Shown here one piece after another: positions 16,145 through 25,473 of a stretch of 64,000 bases of DNA (the stretch's first letter is position 1; each line of letters begins with the position of its first letter). Position numbers and translations under genes: made by a program. The DNA is from Altererythrobacter sp. C41 (GTDB lineage: Bacteria; Pseudomonadota; Alphaproteobacteria; Sphingomonadales; Sphingomonadaceae): NCBI RefSeq assembly GCF_016803135.1, contig NZ_JAEVFE010000004.1, positions 198,501-262,500 on the forward strand, written 5' to 3'. The notes under the pieces were generated by a model that saw only the letters and a list, made by a program, of their open reading frames with translations, was not told the origin of the DNA and did no database searches.

Positions 16145-19100
16145 CTATTCGGCAGGCTGCAGGGCGTAATCGCCGCTGCTGCGGCCGCCGCGCAGGCGGG
16201 CGATGCGATCGCCCAGGGCGCGGCAGACGACGTAGAAGGTCGGGGTGAAGATCAGGCCGAAGCCGGTCACGCCCAGCATGCCGAAGCACACTGCCGTTCC
16301 CAGCGCCTGCCGCAGCTCGGCGCCGGCCCCGGTCGCGATCACCAGCGGCACCGAGCCGAGGATGAAGGCGAAGCTGGTCATCAGGATCGGGCGCAAGCGG
16401 GTCTTGGCCGCCTCGACAGCGGCCTGAGCCGGCGAGAGCCCGTGCTGCTCCTCGCCCTGACGGGCGAACTCTACGATCAGGATCGCATTCTTCGCCGCCA
16501 GCGCGATCAGCACGACGAGGCCGATCTGCGTCAGCACGTTGTTGTCCATCCCGCGCAGATTCACCCCGATCATCGCGGCGAGCAGGCACATCGGCACGAT
16601 CAGGATGATCGAGAGCGGCATGACCAGGCTTTCGTACTGCGCCGCGAGCACGAGGAAGACGAGCAGCACGGCGAGCGCGAAGACCAGCGCGGCGGTGTTG
16701 CCGGCAAACTTCTGCTGGTAGGCGATGCCCGTCCATTCGAAGTCGTAGCCTCGCGACAGCGCTTCGGCGGCCACCGCTTCCATCGTCTCCAGCGACTGGC
16801 CGGTGGAGAAGCCGGGCGCCGTGTCGCCGTCGACGGCGACCGCCGGGGCGAGATTGTAGCGGGTTACCCGGTAGGGCCCGGTCGTGTCGCTCAGCGTCGC
16901 GACCGATCCCAGCGGGACCATCGCGCCATTGGCGGAGCGCATGTGCAGGTTGGCGATATCGGCCGGGTTGTCGCGGAACGGCGCGTCGGCCTGCGCGGTC
17001 ACCCGATAGGTCCGGCCGAGCAGGTTGAAGTCGTTGATGAAGGCCGAGCCGAGATAGACCTGCAGCGTGTTGAAGATGCTCGACGGCGAAACGCCGAGGA
17101 TCTGCGCCTTGTCGCGGTCGATATCGGCGCGCACGCGCGGCGTGCCGGTGTCGAAGAAGGTGTAGACACCGGCCAGCCCCTCCTGCTGGTTCGCCTGTGC
17201 GATGACCGCCTGCGCGATCTTCTCCAGCTCGCGGTAGCCCTGGCCGTTCTTGTCCTGCACCATCATGCGGAAGCCGCCGGCCGAACCGATGCCGCGGATG
17301 ACGGGCGGCTTGACGATCATCAGGCGCGCCTCGTTGATGTCGGCGGTCGCCTTCTGCGCCTCGGCGATCAGCGCGTCGACAGTCTGCCCCTTGTCCGCGC
17401 GCTCGTCGAAGTCGTCGAGCACCCAGTAGGCGGCGGCGGAACTCGCGGACTGCGTTTCGGACGTACCGTCGAAGCCGGAGAGCATGACCACGCCGTCGAT
17501 CCCGTCGATCGGCAGCACGCGGTCGGCGACTTTCTTCATCACCGCCTCGGTGCGCGAAGTCGCCGAGCCCGCGGGCAACTGCACGACGGTCAGGAAATAG
17601 GCCTGGTCCTGCTGCGGAACGAAGCCGGTCGGTGTCATCCACAGCGCGGCCCCGGTCAGCGCGATCAGCCCGGCATAGGCGGCCATCATGCGCCGCGGCA
17701 TGGCGACCATCCGCGCCGTCCACCGGCCGTAGCTTTCGCTGAAGCGGTCGAAGGCGCGGTTGAAGGCCTCGCCGGCCCGCTCGACCATCCGCCGCCAGCG
17801 GGCACCCTCGGGGGCGTGCTGATGCGGCCGAAGCAGCAGGGCGGAGAGCGCGGGCGAAAGCGTCAGCGAGACGATGAGCGAGATCACCGTCGCCGCCGAG
17901 ATCGTCACCGCGAACTGCTGGTAGAACGCGCCCGACAGGCCGCCGATGAACAGCGTCGGCACGAACACGGCGCAAAGCACCAGCACGATCGCGACCAGCG
18001 CCGCCCCGACTTCGTCCATCGAGGTGCGCGCGGCCTGCAGCGGGGACATGCCCGCCTCCAGATTGCGCTCGACGTTCTCGACCACCACGATCGCGTCGTC
18101 GACCACGATGCCGATCGCCAGCACGAGCCCGAAGAGCGACAGGTTGTTGAGCGAGTAGCCGAGCGCCGCCAGCACCGCGAACGTGCCGATCAGCGAGACC
18201 GGGATCGCCAGCACCGGGATCAGCGAGGCGCGCCATTTCTGGAGGAATACGACGATCACCAGCACGACCAGCACGACCGCTTCGAGCAGCGTGTCGACCA
18301 CCGCGTCGACCGACTGCTGGATGAACTCGGTCGGGTTGTAGACGATGCGGTATTCGAGGCCGGCGGGGAAGTCGGCGGCAAGCTCGTCCATCGTGGCCTT
18401 GACCACTTCGGCCGAGGCGAGGGCGTTGGAGCCGGGCTCCTGCAGCACCGGGATGATCACCGACTCGCTGTCGTTCAGGAAGGCCGAGGTGCTGTAGTCC
18501 TGAGCGCCGATTTCCACCCGTGCGACGTCGTTCACGCGCACCTGCCGCCCATCGGCATCGGTGCGGATCACCACGTTCCCGAACTGTGCGGGATCGGTGA
18601 AGCGTCCCTGTGTCTCGACGTTGAGCTGGAAGGCGCTCTCGGGGCTCGGCTGCTGACCGAGGATACCCGCCGCGACCTGCACGTTCTGCGCGCGCAGGGC
18701 GGAGACGATGTCGCCGGCGGTCAGATTGAGCGCCGCCGCGCGGCCGGGATCGATCCAGATCCGCATGGCCAGTTCGCGGCTGCCGAAGAGCTGCACGTCG
18801 CCCACGCCCTCGATCCGCGCGAGCCGGTCCTTGATCCGGGTCTGCGCGTAGTTGGACATGTATTCGCGGCTGAGCGATCCGTCGGGCGAGATCAGGTTGA
18901 CGATCAGCAGGAAGTCCGGCGTCGTCTTGCGGGTGACGATGCCGAGGCGCTGCACTTCCTCCGGCAGGCGCGGTTCCGCGATGGCGACGCGGTTCTGCAC
19001 CAGCACCTGCGCCTCGTCGAGGTCGGTGCCCTGCTCGAAGGTGACGGTGATCGTCACCCGCCCGTCGCCGGTCGACTGGCTCGAGAGGTAGAGCATGCCG

Positions 19101-19324
19101 TCGACCCCATTGATCTCCTGCTCGATCGGGTTGGCGACGGTCTCCGCCACTGTTTCGGCCGAGGCGCCGGGGTAGGTTGCCATCACCGTGACGGTGGGCG
19201 GCACGACCTCCGGATATTGGGAGACCGGCAGGAAGAAGTACGAGATCGCACCGATCAGCGTGATGATGACGGCGATCACCCCGGCGAAGATCGGCCGGTC
19301 GATGAAGAAACGGGACAGGCGCAT
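16145..19324 (-). CDS. RND multidrug efflux pump, inner-membrane transporter (HAE1 family, MexF/AcrB-like)
   Basis: A 1059-residue proton-driven pump, the usual length for this family. It begins MRLSRFFIDRPIFA, a typical first helix, with LPVSQYPEVVPP just after it. The periplasmic porter domain follows. GIVVDDAIVVVENVE in TM4 contains the paired aspartates of the proton relay. The internal duplication is clear: a second porter domain, then GVNLRGMDNNVLTQIGLVVLIAL in the second membrane half. It lies between the adaptor gene (47 bp upstream) and the outer-membrane channel. Substrates cannot be predicted from sequence; MexEF-type pumps export drugs and aromatic compounds. Confidence 0.96.
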   Translation of the reverse strand: MRLSRFFIDRPIFAGVIAVIITLIGAISYFFLPVSQYPEVVPPTVTVMATYPGASAETVAETVANPIEQEINGVDGMLYLSSQSTGDGRVTITVTFEQGTDLDEAQVLVQNRVAIAEPRLPEEVQRLGIVTRKTTPDFLLIVNLISPDGSLSREYMSNYAQTRIKDRLARIEGVGDVQLFGSRELAMRIWIDPGRAAALNLTAGDIVSALRAQNVQVAAGILGQQPSPESAFQLNVETQGRFTDPAQFGNVVIRTDADGRQVRVNDVARVEIGAQDYSTSAFLNDSESVIIPVLQEPGSNALASAEVVKATMDELAADFPAGLEYRIVYNPTEFIQQSVDAVVDTLLEAVVLVVLVIVVFLQKWRASLIPVLAIPVSLIGTFAVLAALGYSLNNLSLFGLVLAIGIVVDDAIVVVENVERNLEAGMSPLQAARTSMDEVGAALVAIVLVLCAVFVPTLFIGGLSGAFYQQFAVTISAATVISLIVSLTLSPALSALLLRPHQHAPEGARWRRMVERAGEAFNRAFDRFSESYGRWTARMVAMPRRMMAAYAGLIALTGAALWMTPTGFVPQQDQAYFLTVVQLPAGSATSRTEAVMKKVADRVLPIDGIDGVVMLSGFDGTSETQSASSAAAYWVLDDFDERADKGQTVDALIAEAQKATADINEARLMIVKPPVIRGIGSAGGFRMMVQDKNGQGYRELEKIAQAVIAQANQQEGLAGVYTFFDTGTPRVRADIDRDKAQILGVSPSSIFNTLQVYLGSAFINDFNLLGRTYRVTAQADAPFRDNPADIANLHMRSANGAMVPLGSVATLSDTTGPYRVTRYNLAPAVAVDGDTAPGFSTGQSLETMEAVAAEALSRGYDFEWTGIAYQQKFAGNTAALVFALAVLLVFLVLAAQYESLVMPLSIILIVPMCLLAAMIGVNLRGMDNNVLTQIGLVVLIALAAKNAILIVEFARQGEEQHGLSPAQAAVEAAKTRLRPILMTSFAFILGSVPLVIATGAGAELRQALGTAVCFGMLGVTGFGLIFTPTFYVVCRALGDRIARLRGGRSSGDYALQPAE

Positions 19325-19371
19325 TTCGGGCTCCTGGTGGAATCGGTCAGGTCAGGAAGAGGTGAGAGCCG

Positions 19372-20637
19372 TCAGCCGGCGATGGTCGCCTCGCCGGGAG
19401 GTGCTCCGGCAACGGCGGCGTCCGGCTTGGCGGCCGCGGGTTGGTCGATCCGACCGCGCCGTGCGGTCACCTTGGCGCCGGGGAAGGCCATCTGTGTGCC
19501 CTTGATGACGACCCGGTCGCTCGGTGCCAGCCCGCCGCGGACGACGCGCAGGCCGTCGATTACCGGGCCGAGTTCGACTTCCTTGGCCGCAACGGTGCCG
19601 TCCTTCCCGACGACCAGCACCAGCTTGCGCGTCTGGTCGGTCTGGATCGCGGTGTCGGGCACCAGCAAGGCCTGGACCGTGCCGCCGCTCGCCATGCGCA
19701 TGTTGCCGAACATCCCGGGTGCGAGGAAGTTGTCGGGGTTGCGCACCACGGCGCGTGCGCGGATCGTACCGGAGTCGGGGTCGAGCCCGTTGTCGGTGAA
19801 ATCGAGCGTTCCGTGCCAGGCGTATTCGGCTTCGTCCTGCAGCCGAATGTCGACCTGTGCCCCACGCTCGCGCCCTTCGCGGCGCGCCTCGAGGAACAGG
19901 CCTTCGGATCCGTTGAAAGCGAAATAGAGCGGGTCGGTCGCGTTGATCGTCGTCAGCAGCGTGGCGGAGGGCCCGTCACTCGCGGCGACGAGGTTGCCGG
20001 GATCGACGCGCCGGTCGGAAATGCGCCCCGTGATCGGCGCGCGGACGGTGGTGAACTCGACATCGAGGCTGCGCGAACGCACCCGCGCCTGGGCGGCCGC
20101 CAGTGCGGCGCGCGAGGCCGTCGCGCGGGCCTCCAGAGCGTCGATCTCGCTTTGGGCGACGGCATTGTCGTCGATCAGGCGCCGCGCTCGCTCGAGTTCG
20201 GTCGTGGCGAGCGCGAGATCGCTGCGCGCGGTGGCGACGCCGGCCTGCGCTTCGGCCAGGGCCGCGCGGTAGGGCCGCGGATCGATCGTGAACAGCGGCT
20301 GCCCCTTGCGCACGATCTGTCCGTCGCGGAAATGCACGGCGGTGATCTCGCCGGACACGCGCGGGCGCAGCTCGACGCTGCGGCTTGCCTCGAAGCGGCC
20401 GATGTAGTCGTCCCACTCGGTCACTTCCTGTTGCAGCGGAGTGGCAACCGTCACGACCGGCGGAGGCGGGACCGCCGCGGGGGCGCTATCGCCCCGCAGC
20501 AGGTACCACGCGAGCGCGACGGCGACGACGAGCGGAACGATCCACATCAGCCGCCGGCGCGATTGTGACCGCGAGCCGAGGTCCGCGTCCTCGGCATCTT
20601 CCAGTTGCGTCATCTCGATGGGCGTCAGGTCATTCAT
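19372..20637 (-). CDS. RND efflux periplasmic adaptor subunit (MexE/AcrA-like)
   Basis: A 421-residue membrane-fusion protein. One hydrophobic helix at about residues 31-47 anchors it in the inner membrane. After a proline-rich segment come the lipoyl-like half (VSGEITAVHFRDGQIVRKG), an alpha-hairpin of about 70 residues, the second lipoyl half (RAPITGRISDR), and the beta-barrel and membrane-proximal domains (PGMFGNMRM). The start at 20637 (MNDLTPIE) is preferred; the in-frame extension to 20805 crosses the promoter. It is the first gene of the adaptor-pump-channel operon and its promoter carries a TetR operator candidate. Confidence 0.95.
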   Translation of the reverse strand: MNDLTPIEMTQLEDAEDADLGSRSQSRRRLMWIVPLVVAVALAWYLLRGDSAPAAVPPPPVVTVATPLQQEVTEWDDYIGRFEASRSVELRPRVSGEITAVHFRDGQIVRKGQPLFTIDPRPYRAALAEAQAGVATARSDLALATTELERARRLIDDNAVAQSEIDALEARATASRAALAAAQARVRSRSLDVEFTTVRAPITGRISDRRVDPGNLVAASDGPSATLLTTINATDPLYFAFNGSEGLFLEARREGRERGAQVDIRLQDEAEYAWHGTLDFTDNGLDPDSGTIRARAVVRNPDNFLAPGMFGNMRMASGGTVQALLVPDTAIQTDQTRKLVLVVGKDGTVAAKEVELGPVIDGLRVVRGGLAPSDRVVIKGTQMAFPGAKVTARRGRIDQPAAAKPDAAVAGAPPGEATIAG

Positions 20638-20843
20638 CTGGCGGTCCTCAATTCTGCACGCCTGCCGTCCCTGTTCGATGGGCGCACGCAGTCGTTCCGG
20701 GGAGCGAGGCACCCGGAGGAGTAAAACTGTTCGAGCAATCAGAGGCCCGGAAGGCCGGGCGTGGATGTCGGGCAAAGACGCTGCGAACCAGCCGCGCGGA
20801 GACACGAAAAGCCCCCCCCGGCAGAACCGCTCCGCAACGTTCT

Positions 20844-20878
20844 ATACTGATAAGTATGTAATCTGGCGTTCAGGTCAA
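20844..20878 (-). promoter_or_regulatory. Promoter and TetR operator candidate of the RND efflux operon
   Basis: On the minus strand TTGACC (20878-20873) and TACTTA (20856-20851), spaced 16 bp, make a plausible -35/-10 pair. The inverted repeat ATACT-GATA-AGTAT (20844-20857) overlaps the -10. Its flank reads ATTACATAC, a 9-mer also present in the palindrome before tetR (21537-21551). Repression by the linked TetR protein is inferred. Confidence 0.55.
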
Positions 20879-20933
20879 GGGCTAGTTCTGTACCGACCGA
20901 TACTTTTTTCTGCAGCGCAGCATTTTCAGGCGT

Positions 20934-21530
20934 TTAGCGCCCGGGCCAGATGGTCAAAGCAGCCTCTGCGACGCGTTCCAGTTCGTCCCGACTCGCGCCA
21001 GAGCCAGCCTGAACGGAGATGCCCTGCAGCAGGGCAAGAAGGTAGCGCGTCATCGCTTCCGCCTCGACGGGAATGGTGAAATCCCCCTCGTCGATCGCGC
21101 GTTGCATGCGCTCGTCGATCGCGCAGCGGGCAGACTGAACGCGCGCCTGCACGTCGTCGCGGATGGGCGAATCCTGGTTGCTGCAGCTGACCGTCGCGAT
21201 CACGCCCAGGCAGCCGCGGCATTCGCTGGTGATGTTGTCGATCGTGCCGGTGAGCATGCGCTCCGCCACGCCGCGGGCGGTGGGCGCCTCCAGCGCGCTC
21301 TCGACATAAGCGAGCTTTTCTTCCTGGTAGAGATCGAGGGCGCGCTTGAAGAGCGCTTCCTTGTTGCCGAACGCGGCGTAGAGGCTGGGCCGGGTAATAC
21401 CCATCGCCTCGGTCAGATCGGTAAGCGAGGCACCGTCGTACCCCTTCGCCCAGAAGACGCGCAGAGCGCTGGCAAGCGCCTCGTCCGTGTCGAATTCGCG
21501 GGGACGCCCTCTCTGAACCACCTGTTCCAT
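20934..21530 (-). CDS. TetR/AcrR-family transcriptional regulator
   Basis: A 198-residue regulator. The helix-turn-helix covers about residues 15-60, with SLTDLTEAMGITRPSLYAAFGNKEALF being the family pattern (positions about 35-61). The ligand domain has three cysteines, Cys104 and Cys107 (ECRGCLG) and Cys116. This arrangement recurs in a TetR subgroup and could be redox-sensitive, but that is not proven. The start at 21530 is chosen because the helix-turn-helix begins right after it; a longer frame extends through the upstream palindrome. It lies 296 bp upstream of the efflux adaptor on the same strand and probably represses both the efflux operon and itself. Confidence 0.92.
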   Translation of the reverse strand: MEQVVQRGRPREFDTDEALASALRVFWAKGYDGASLTDLTEAMGITRPSLYAAFGNKEALFKRALDLYQEEKLAYVESALEAPTARGVAERMLTGTIDNITSECRGCLGVIATVSCSNQDSPIRDDVQARVQSARCAIDERMQRAIDEGDFTIPVEAEAMTRYLLALLQGISVQAGSGASRDELERVAEAALTIWPGR

Positions 21531-21536
21531 ATCGAT

Positions 21537-21551
21537 CGGTATGTAATACCG
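21537..21551. promoter_or_regulatory. Palindromic autoregulatory operator candidate before tetR
   Basis: CGGTAT-GTA-ATACCG is a perfect inverted repeat six bases upstream of the tetR ATG, where a ribosome site would be. Its minus-strand sequence contains ATTACATAC, shared with the operator of the efflux promoter. No Shine-Dalgarno sequence is visible, so the transcript may be nearly leaderless. Confidence 0.6.
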
Positions 21552-21579
21552 TCGCAACCGAGAGTCCAGCGGATGACCG

Positions 21580-22257
21580 TCATGCGGCAGCGACCCAGCC
21601 GCGAAACGAAAAGCCGGCGTAAAACAGGGCGATGTCGGAAAAGCCCGCTTCGGCGAGCAAAGCTTCGTCTTCCTCGGCCCGCAGGACGGGCAGGTGCTGG
21701 GCCATGGCGGCGGCGGTCGCGGAGGCTTGCGAGAAGTCGCTAGTCTCGCGGTTCGCGAAGGCAATGGATCGCGTCAGCCAAGTCTGGGCGTCGCCCCCTT
21801 GCGGCGCGCTGTGGTGCGCGACCACGAGCGGCGCGCCGGGCGCCATGCGCCGCCGTAGTTCCTGCAGCGTGCGCAGCCGTTCCGCCCTGGGCAGGAAGTG
21901 GAGGGTGAGCAGGCAGGTCGCGCCGTCGAACGGGCCGGGCGGAGCATCGTCGATCAGGCCCTGCACCAGCCGAACCTGCGCCATGCGCGCGCCGAGAACG
22001 TCGCGGGCGAGATCGAGCATGGCCGCCGCAGGGTCGACGCCCACCAGATGCCACCGCGGCTGCGCCTCGGCGAAGGCCTTGAGCTCCATCCCGCCGCCCG
22101 CGCCGAGCACGAGGATGTCCGCCGGGCCGGGCGCATGCTCCGCGAGCAGCAGCATCGCCATGCGCTGGAGGTCCGCGAAGCCGGGCACCTTCCGCGGCGT
22201 GCTCTGCGCGTAGTGCGCGACCGTGGCAGGATCGGTGAAGGGGGACAGCAGATCCAT
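21580..22257 (-). CDS. Class I SAM-dependent methyltransferase
   Basis: A 225-residue soluble protein. ILVLGAGGGMELKAFA (about residues 48-63) is the glycine-rich SAM-binding motif I, followed by VGVDPAAAML with the acidic residue that binds the ribose. FDGATCLLTLHFLP is motif II/post-II. No substrate-specific domain is present. Its start is three bases after the end of the FAD oxidoreductase gene, so it is the third gene of the Rrf2 operon. The substrate is unknown; a role in repair or detoxification of an oxidised metabolite is suggested only by the redox neighbours. Confidence 0.88.
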   Translation of the reverse strand: MDLLSPFTDPATVAHYAQSTPRKVPGFADLQRMAMLLLAEHAPGPADILVLGAGGGMELKAFAEAQPRWHLVGVDPAAAMLDLARDVLGARMAQVRLVQGLIDDAPPGPFDGATCLLTLHFLPRAERLRTLQELRRRMAPGAPLVVAHHSAPQGGDAQTWLTRSIAFANRETSDFSQASATAAAMAQHLPVLRAEEDEALLAEAGFSDIALFYAGFSFRGWVAAA

Positions 22258-22260
22258 GTG

Positions 22261-23154
22261 TCAGCCGAACACGAGCGCACGGTGAGTCGAGGTGCCCGCC
22301 GTCACCCCGTCCGCGACGGCCCAGCTCACGCTGTGCGGCGCGCGGGCGATGTCGCCGGCGGCATAGACACCCGGAACGGAGGTCATCTTGTTCTCGTCGG
22401 TGCCGATCAGCGGTCCGAACGGGCTGTCCTCGATCGCAACGCGCAGTTGTTCCGCGAGGGGGCTGGAGAGGCAGGATTGCGGGGCAATATAGAGCGCTTC
22501 CACGGGCCGGCGTCGATCGTCCTCGAACACGATTGACGAGAGGGCGGTGCCGTCGCCCTCGAGACGCGTGACCGCACCCGGCTCCACTGCGACACCGCGC
22601 TGGGCGAGCGTTTCCGCATCCAGGGGATCGAGATCGGCACCGTTGAGGTATAGCGTCGTTGGCCCCCATTCGGCGATCAGAAGCGCCTGATGAACCGACA
22701 TCGGGGTGCGGTAGAGGACCCCCAGCGCGCGATCGCTGAACTCGAACCCGTGGCAGTAGGGACAGTGCAGCACCGACTTGCCCCAGCGCTCCCGAAGACC
22801 GGGAATCTCGGGCAGGATGTCGCGCAGCCCGAAGGCCAGGATCAGCTTGCTCGCGGCCAGCGCGGCGCCGCCGGCCAGCAGGACCCGGAAGCCGTCGCCG
22901 TCCGCATGGGCCTGAACCGCCTCGTCGTCCAGCATCCCCACGCTCGGGTAAGCGGCAAGCTGTGCGCGCGCCGTTTCGAGGATCCGGCGCGGATCGCTGC
23001 CATCCTGCCCGAGGAAGCCGTGCGACGCTTCGGCAAAGCGGTTGCGCGGCTGACCCGTGTCGATCACGCAGACGCTGCGCCGGGCGCGCGCGAGATAAGT
23101 CGCCGCGGCGAGCCCGGCAAAGCCCCCGCCGACGATGACGGCATCATGCTTCAT
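22261..23154 (-). CDS. NAD(P)/FAD-dependent oxidoreductase, thioredoxin-reductase-like
   Basis: A 297-residue flavoprotein. GGGFAG at residues 9-14 binds [11 protein letters not shown] with Cys131 and Cys134 replaces the CATC-type redox pair of thioredoxin reductase. The C-terminal [11 protein letters not shown] is the second FAD motif. Length and plan match low-molecular-weight thioredoxin reductases, but the classical NADPH loop is degenerate, so it may take electrons differently. The start at 23154 overlaps the end of the Rrf2 gene by 11 bases; a longer frame begins inside that gene. It is the second gene of an Rrf2-oxidoreductase-methyltransferase operon. Confidence 0.88.
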   Translation of the reverse strand: MKHDAVIVGGGFAGLAAATYLARARRSVCVIDTGQPRNRFAEASHGFLGQDGSDPRRILETARAQLAAYPSVGMLDDEAVQAHADGDGFRVLLAGGAALAASKLILAFGLRDILPEIPGLRERWGKSVLHCPYCHGFEFSDRALGVLYRTPMSVHQALLIAEWGPTTLYLNGADLDPLDAETLAQRGVAVEPGAVTRLEGDGTALSSIVFEDDRRRPVEALYIAPQSCLSSPLAEQLRVAIEDSPFGPLIGTDENKMTSVPGVYAAGDIARAPHSVSWAVADGVTAGTSTHRALVFG

Positions 23155-23608
23155 GTGCGTTCTCCAGGGTAATGGCCTCCGCGGCACCGGGCATCATGGC
23201 GGCCACGTCGGCGCTCAATTGCGACAGGGTGACTTCGCCGAAGCGGCGCAGCAGCAGCGCTTCGGCCTCGTCGAATGCGCTGCCGAGCGCGGCATTGACC
23301 GCCTGTTCGACGAGGCAGCCCGGCGCCTCGGTGCGATTGCCCATCGCGAGGATCTCCGGCTCGCCCAGCGCCTCGTAGATGTCGCGCAGCGTGATCCGGT
23401 CGAGCTCGCGGGCGATGATCCAGCCCCCGCGGTGTCCTTTCTCGGAGCGGACAAGGCCCCGCTCGCGCAACCCGGCCATCAGGCGCCGGACCACGACCGG
23501 ATTGGTTTCCATCGCGCGGGCGAGGGTCTCGGATGTTTGGGGCCCTGGCTGCCGCGCCATGTGCAGCAGGATGTGAAGGACCCCGGAGAGGCGGCTATCG
23601 CGCTTCAT
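23144..23608 (-). CDS. Rrf2-family transcriptional regulator
   Basis: A 154-residue winged-helix regulator. Residues about 1-60 hold the DNA-binding domain, with [18 protein letters not shown] as recognition helix and [10 protein letters not shown] as wing. Iron-sulfur members carry three cysteines near residues 90-105; here only Cys98 is present ([10 protein letters not shown]), so an Fe-S cluster of the usual type is unlikely and single-thiol sensing (as in YwnA/HypR-like members) is possible. It heads an operon with a CPYC flavoprotein and a methyltransferase and is divergent from bioF. Confidence 0.9.
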   Translation of the reverse strand: MKRDSRLSGVLHILLHMARQPGPQTSETLARAMETNPVVVRRLMAGLRERGLVRSEKGHRGGWIIARELDRITLRDIYEALGEPEILAMGNRTEAPGCLVEQAVNAALGSAFDEAEALLLRRFGEVTLSQLSADVAAMMPGAAEAITLENAHEA

Positions 23609-23625
23609 GTAACTTTAAATGATAC
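23609..23625. promoter_or_regulatory. Imperfect dyad before the Rrf2 gene, possible operator
   Basis: GTAACTTTAAATGATAC directly upstream of the Rrf2 ATG is symmetric at 13 of 17 positions and unusually A/T-rich for this region. Rrf2 proteins often bind such AT-rich dyads at their own promoters. Autoregulation is inferred. Confidence 0.4.
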
Positions 23626-23710
23626 GTGAGTCGGCCTACGTCAATCCCTCTTCGCTCCGGAGCAAGGAAATTTGACTGGTCATCGGAGAGCGTGACGCTA
23701 CGGCGCTCGG

Positions 23711-24850
23711 ATGATTTCGGAAGCAACGGACTTCGCGGCAGACCACCGGCGCATGCTTGCCGAGCTTGGGGAGCGGCAGCGCCTGCGCCGGCTGATATCG
23801 CGCAGCGGCGTGGACTTCTCGTCGAACGACTATCTCGGGCTGGCCGGATCGCCGCGGATCGCCCGCGCCATTCGCGAGGCGCTGGACCGCGGCGTGCCGA
23901 CCGGATCGGGCGGATCGCGCCTGCTGCGGGGCAATCATCCGGAGCATGAGCTGCTGGAGGAGGAAGCGGCGCGCTTCTTCGGAAGCGAGGCGGCCTTGTT
24001 CTTTTCGAGCGGTTTTGCGGCGAACGCGGCTTTGTTCGCGACGCTGCCGCAGCGCGGCGATCTGGTGGTCCACGATGCCCTGGTCCATGCCAGCGCGCAC
24101 GAGGGCATGCGCCTGGGCCGCGCCGAGTGCGTCGCCGCCGCGCATAACGACCCCGAAGCCTTCGGCAACGTGATCCGCGCCTGGCGCAGCGGCGGCGGAA
24201 GGGGCCGCGTCTGGATCGCGCTCGAGAGCCTCTACAGCATGGACGGCGACAGGGCCCCGCTCGACGCGTTCCGCGCCCTCGCAGACGAGCACGAGGCTTT
24301 CCTGCTCGTCGACGAAGCGCATGCGACCGGCGTGTTCGGACCGCAGGGCCGCGGGCTCGCGGCGCACCTGGAAGGGCTGGAGAACGTCATCGTCCTGCGG
24401 ACCTGCGGCAAGGCGCTCGGCTGCGAGGGCGCGCTGCTGACCGGTCCTGCCTTCATGCGCGATTTCCTCGTCAACCGCGGGCGCGGGTTCATCTTCTCGA
24501 CCGCCCTATCGCCGCTGATGGCGAGCGCGGTGCGCGAGGCGCTGCGGATTCTCGCCGGTGAGCCCGAACGCCGGCAGGCGCTCGTTGCGCGGATCGACGA
24601 GGCAGAGCGCCTTCTTGCCCCCCTCGGCGCGGTCTGCCGGGAGACGCAGATCCTGCCGCTCATCGTAGGTGACGATGCCCGCGCGATGGCGGCTGCAGCG
24701 GCGATCCAGGCTGCCGGCTACGACGTGCGCGGCATCCGGCCGCCCACGGTGCCTGCGGGGACTGCGCGGCTGCGTATCTCGATCACGCTGAACGCGAGCT
24801 TCGACGATATCGCCGGCCTCGCGGCCACGCTCGGGGAGGTGCTGGCATGA
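23711..24850 (+). CDS. bioF: 8-amino-7-oxononanoate synthase
   Basis: A 379-residue PLP enzyme that condenses pimeloyl-ACP (or -CoA) with alanine, the first committed step of biotin ring assembly. [20 protein letters not shown] and the [10 protein letters not shown] segment with the PLP-contacting aspartate are the family hallmarks. [11 protein letters not shown] contains the Schiff-base lysine. The C-terminal domain ends with the usual [10 protein letters not shown] region. It overlaps bioD by four bases (ATGA) and is the first gene of bioF-bioD-bioA. bioB and a pimeloyl-forming gene are not in this window. No clear Shine-Dalgarno precedes the ATG. Confidence 0.95.
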   Translation: MISEATDFAADHRRMLAELGERQRLRRLISRSGVDFSSNDYLGLAGSPRIARAIREALDRGVPTGSGGSRLLRGNHPEHELLEEEAARFFGSEAALFFSSGFAANAALFATLPQRGDLVVHDALVHASAHEGMRLGRAECVAAAHNDPEAFGNVIRAWRSGGGRGRVWIALESLYSMDGDRAPLDAFRALADEHEAFLLVDEAHATGVFGPQGRGLAAHLEGLENVIVLRTCGKALGCEGALLTGPAFMRDFLVNRGRGFIFSTALSPLMASAVREALRILAGEPERRQALVARIDEAERLLAPLGAVCRETQILPLIVGDDARAMAAAAAIQAAGYDVRGIRPPTVPAGTARLRISITLNASFDDIAGLAATLGEVLA

Positions 24851-25473
24851 GCCGGACCTTCGTCGTGACGGGCACCGACACCGGCGTCGGCAAGACCGTG
24901 TTCTCCGCGGCGCTCGCGGGAAGCCTCGGGGCCTTCTACTGGAAGCCGGTCCAGGCGGGGCTGGACGAAGGCAGCGATACCGAAACCACAGCAAGTCTTT
25001 CGGGCTTGCCGGCGGATCGAATCCTGCCCGAAGCCTACCGGCTCACCACACCGTGCTCGCCGCATCGCGCCGCCGAGATCGACGGGATCGAGATCGATCC
25101 TGCTCGACTGCGAATGCCCGAAGTCGCCGGGCCGCTTGTCGTTGAGGGCGCGGGCGGGGCAGCGGTCCCGCTCCGTGCCGATTACCTCTATCTCGACCTC
25201 TTCGCTGAATGGCGCGCGCCGGTCATCATCGTGGCGCGCACGGCGCTCGGCACGATCAATCACAGCCTGCTGACGATAGAGGCGCTGCGGTCGCGCGGGA
25301 TCGCCATTCACGGCATCGCCTTCGTCGGCGAGCCCCATCAGGACAGCGAAGCGGTCATCTGCAGGATCGGCGGCGTGACGCGCCTCGGCCGGCTACCGCA
25401 ACTGCCCAAGCTCGATGGCGCCGCGCTGCGCGCCGCGTTCAGCGCCAACTTCGACCTCGAGGATTTCCGATGA
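24847..25473 (+). CDS. bioD: Dethiobiotin synthetase
   Basis: A 208-residue ATP-dependent ligase that closes the ureido ring of dethiobiotin from 7,8-diaminononanoate and CO2. The P-loop GTDTGVGKT spans residues 9-17, and WKPVQAG carries the substrate-site lysine. [11 protein letters not shown] is the conserved glycine-rich loop with the catalytic glutamate. [16 protein letters not shown] is typical of the dimer region. It is slightly short compared with the usual 220-230 residues but all catalytic motifs are present. It overlaps bioF and bioA by four bases each, so the three are co-translated. Confidence 0.95.
   Translation: MSRTFVVTGTDTGVGKTVFSAALAGSLGAFYWKPVQAGLDEGSDTETTASLSGLPADRILPEAYRLTTPCSPHRAAEIDGIEIDPARLRMPEVAGPLVVEGAGGAAVPLRADYLYLDLFAEWRAPVIIVARTALGTINHSLLTIEALRSRGIAIHGIAFVGEPHQDSEAVICRIGGVTRLGRLPQLPKLDGAALRAAFSANFDLEDFR

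Noticed and set aside
15872-19927. Open frame of more than 1300 codons on the plus strand opposite the RND pump
   Set aside because: Low-complexity Arg/Asp/His composition and no family motifs; the minus strand encodes a full-length pump with all landmarks.
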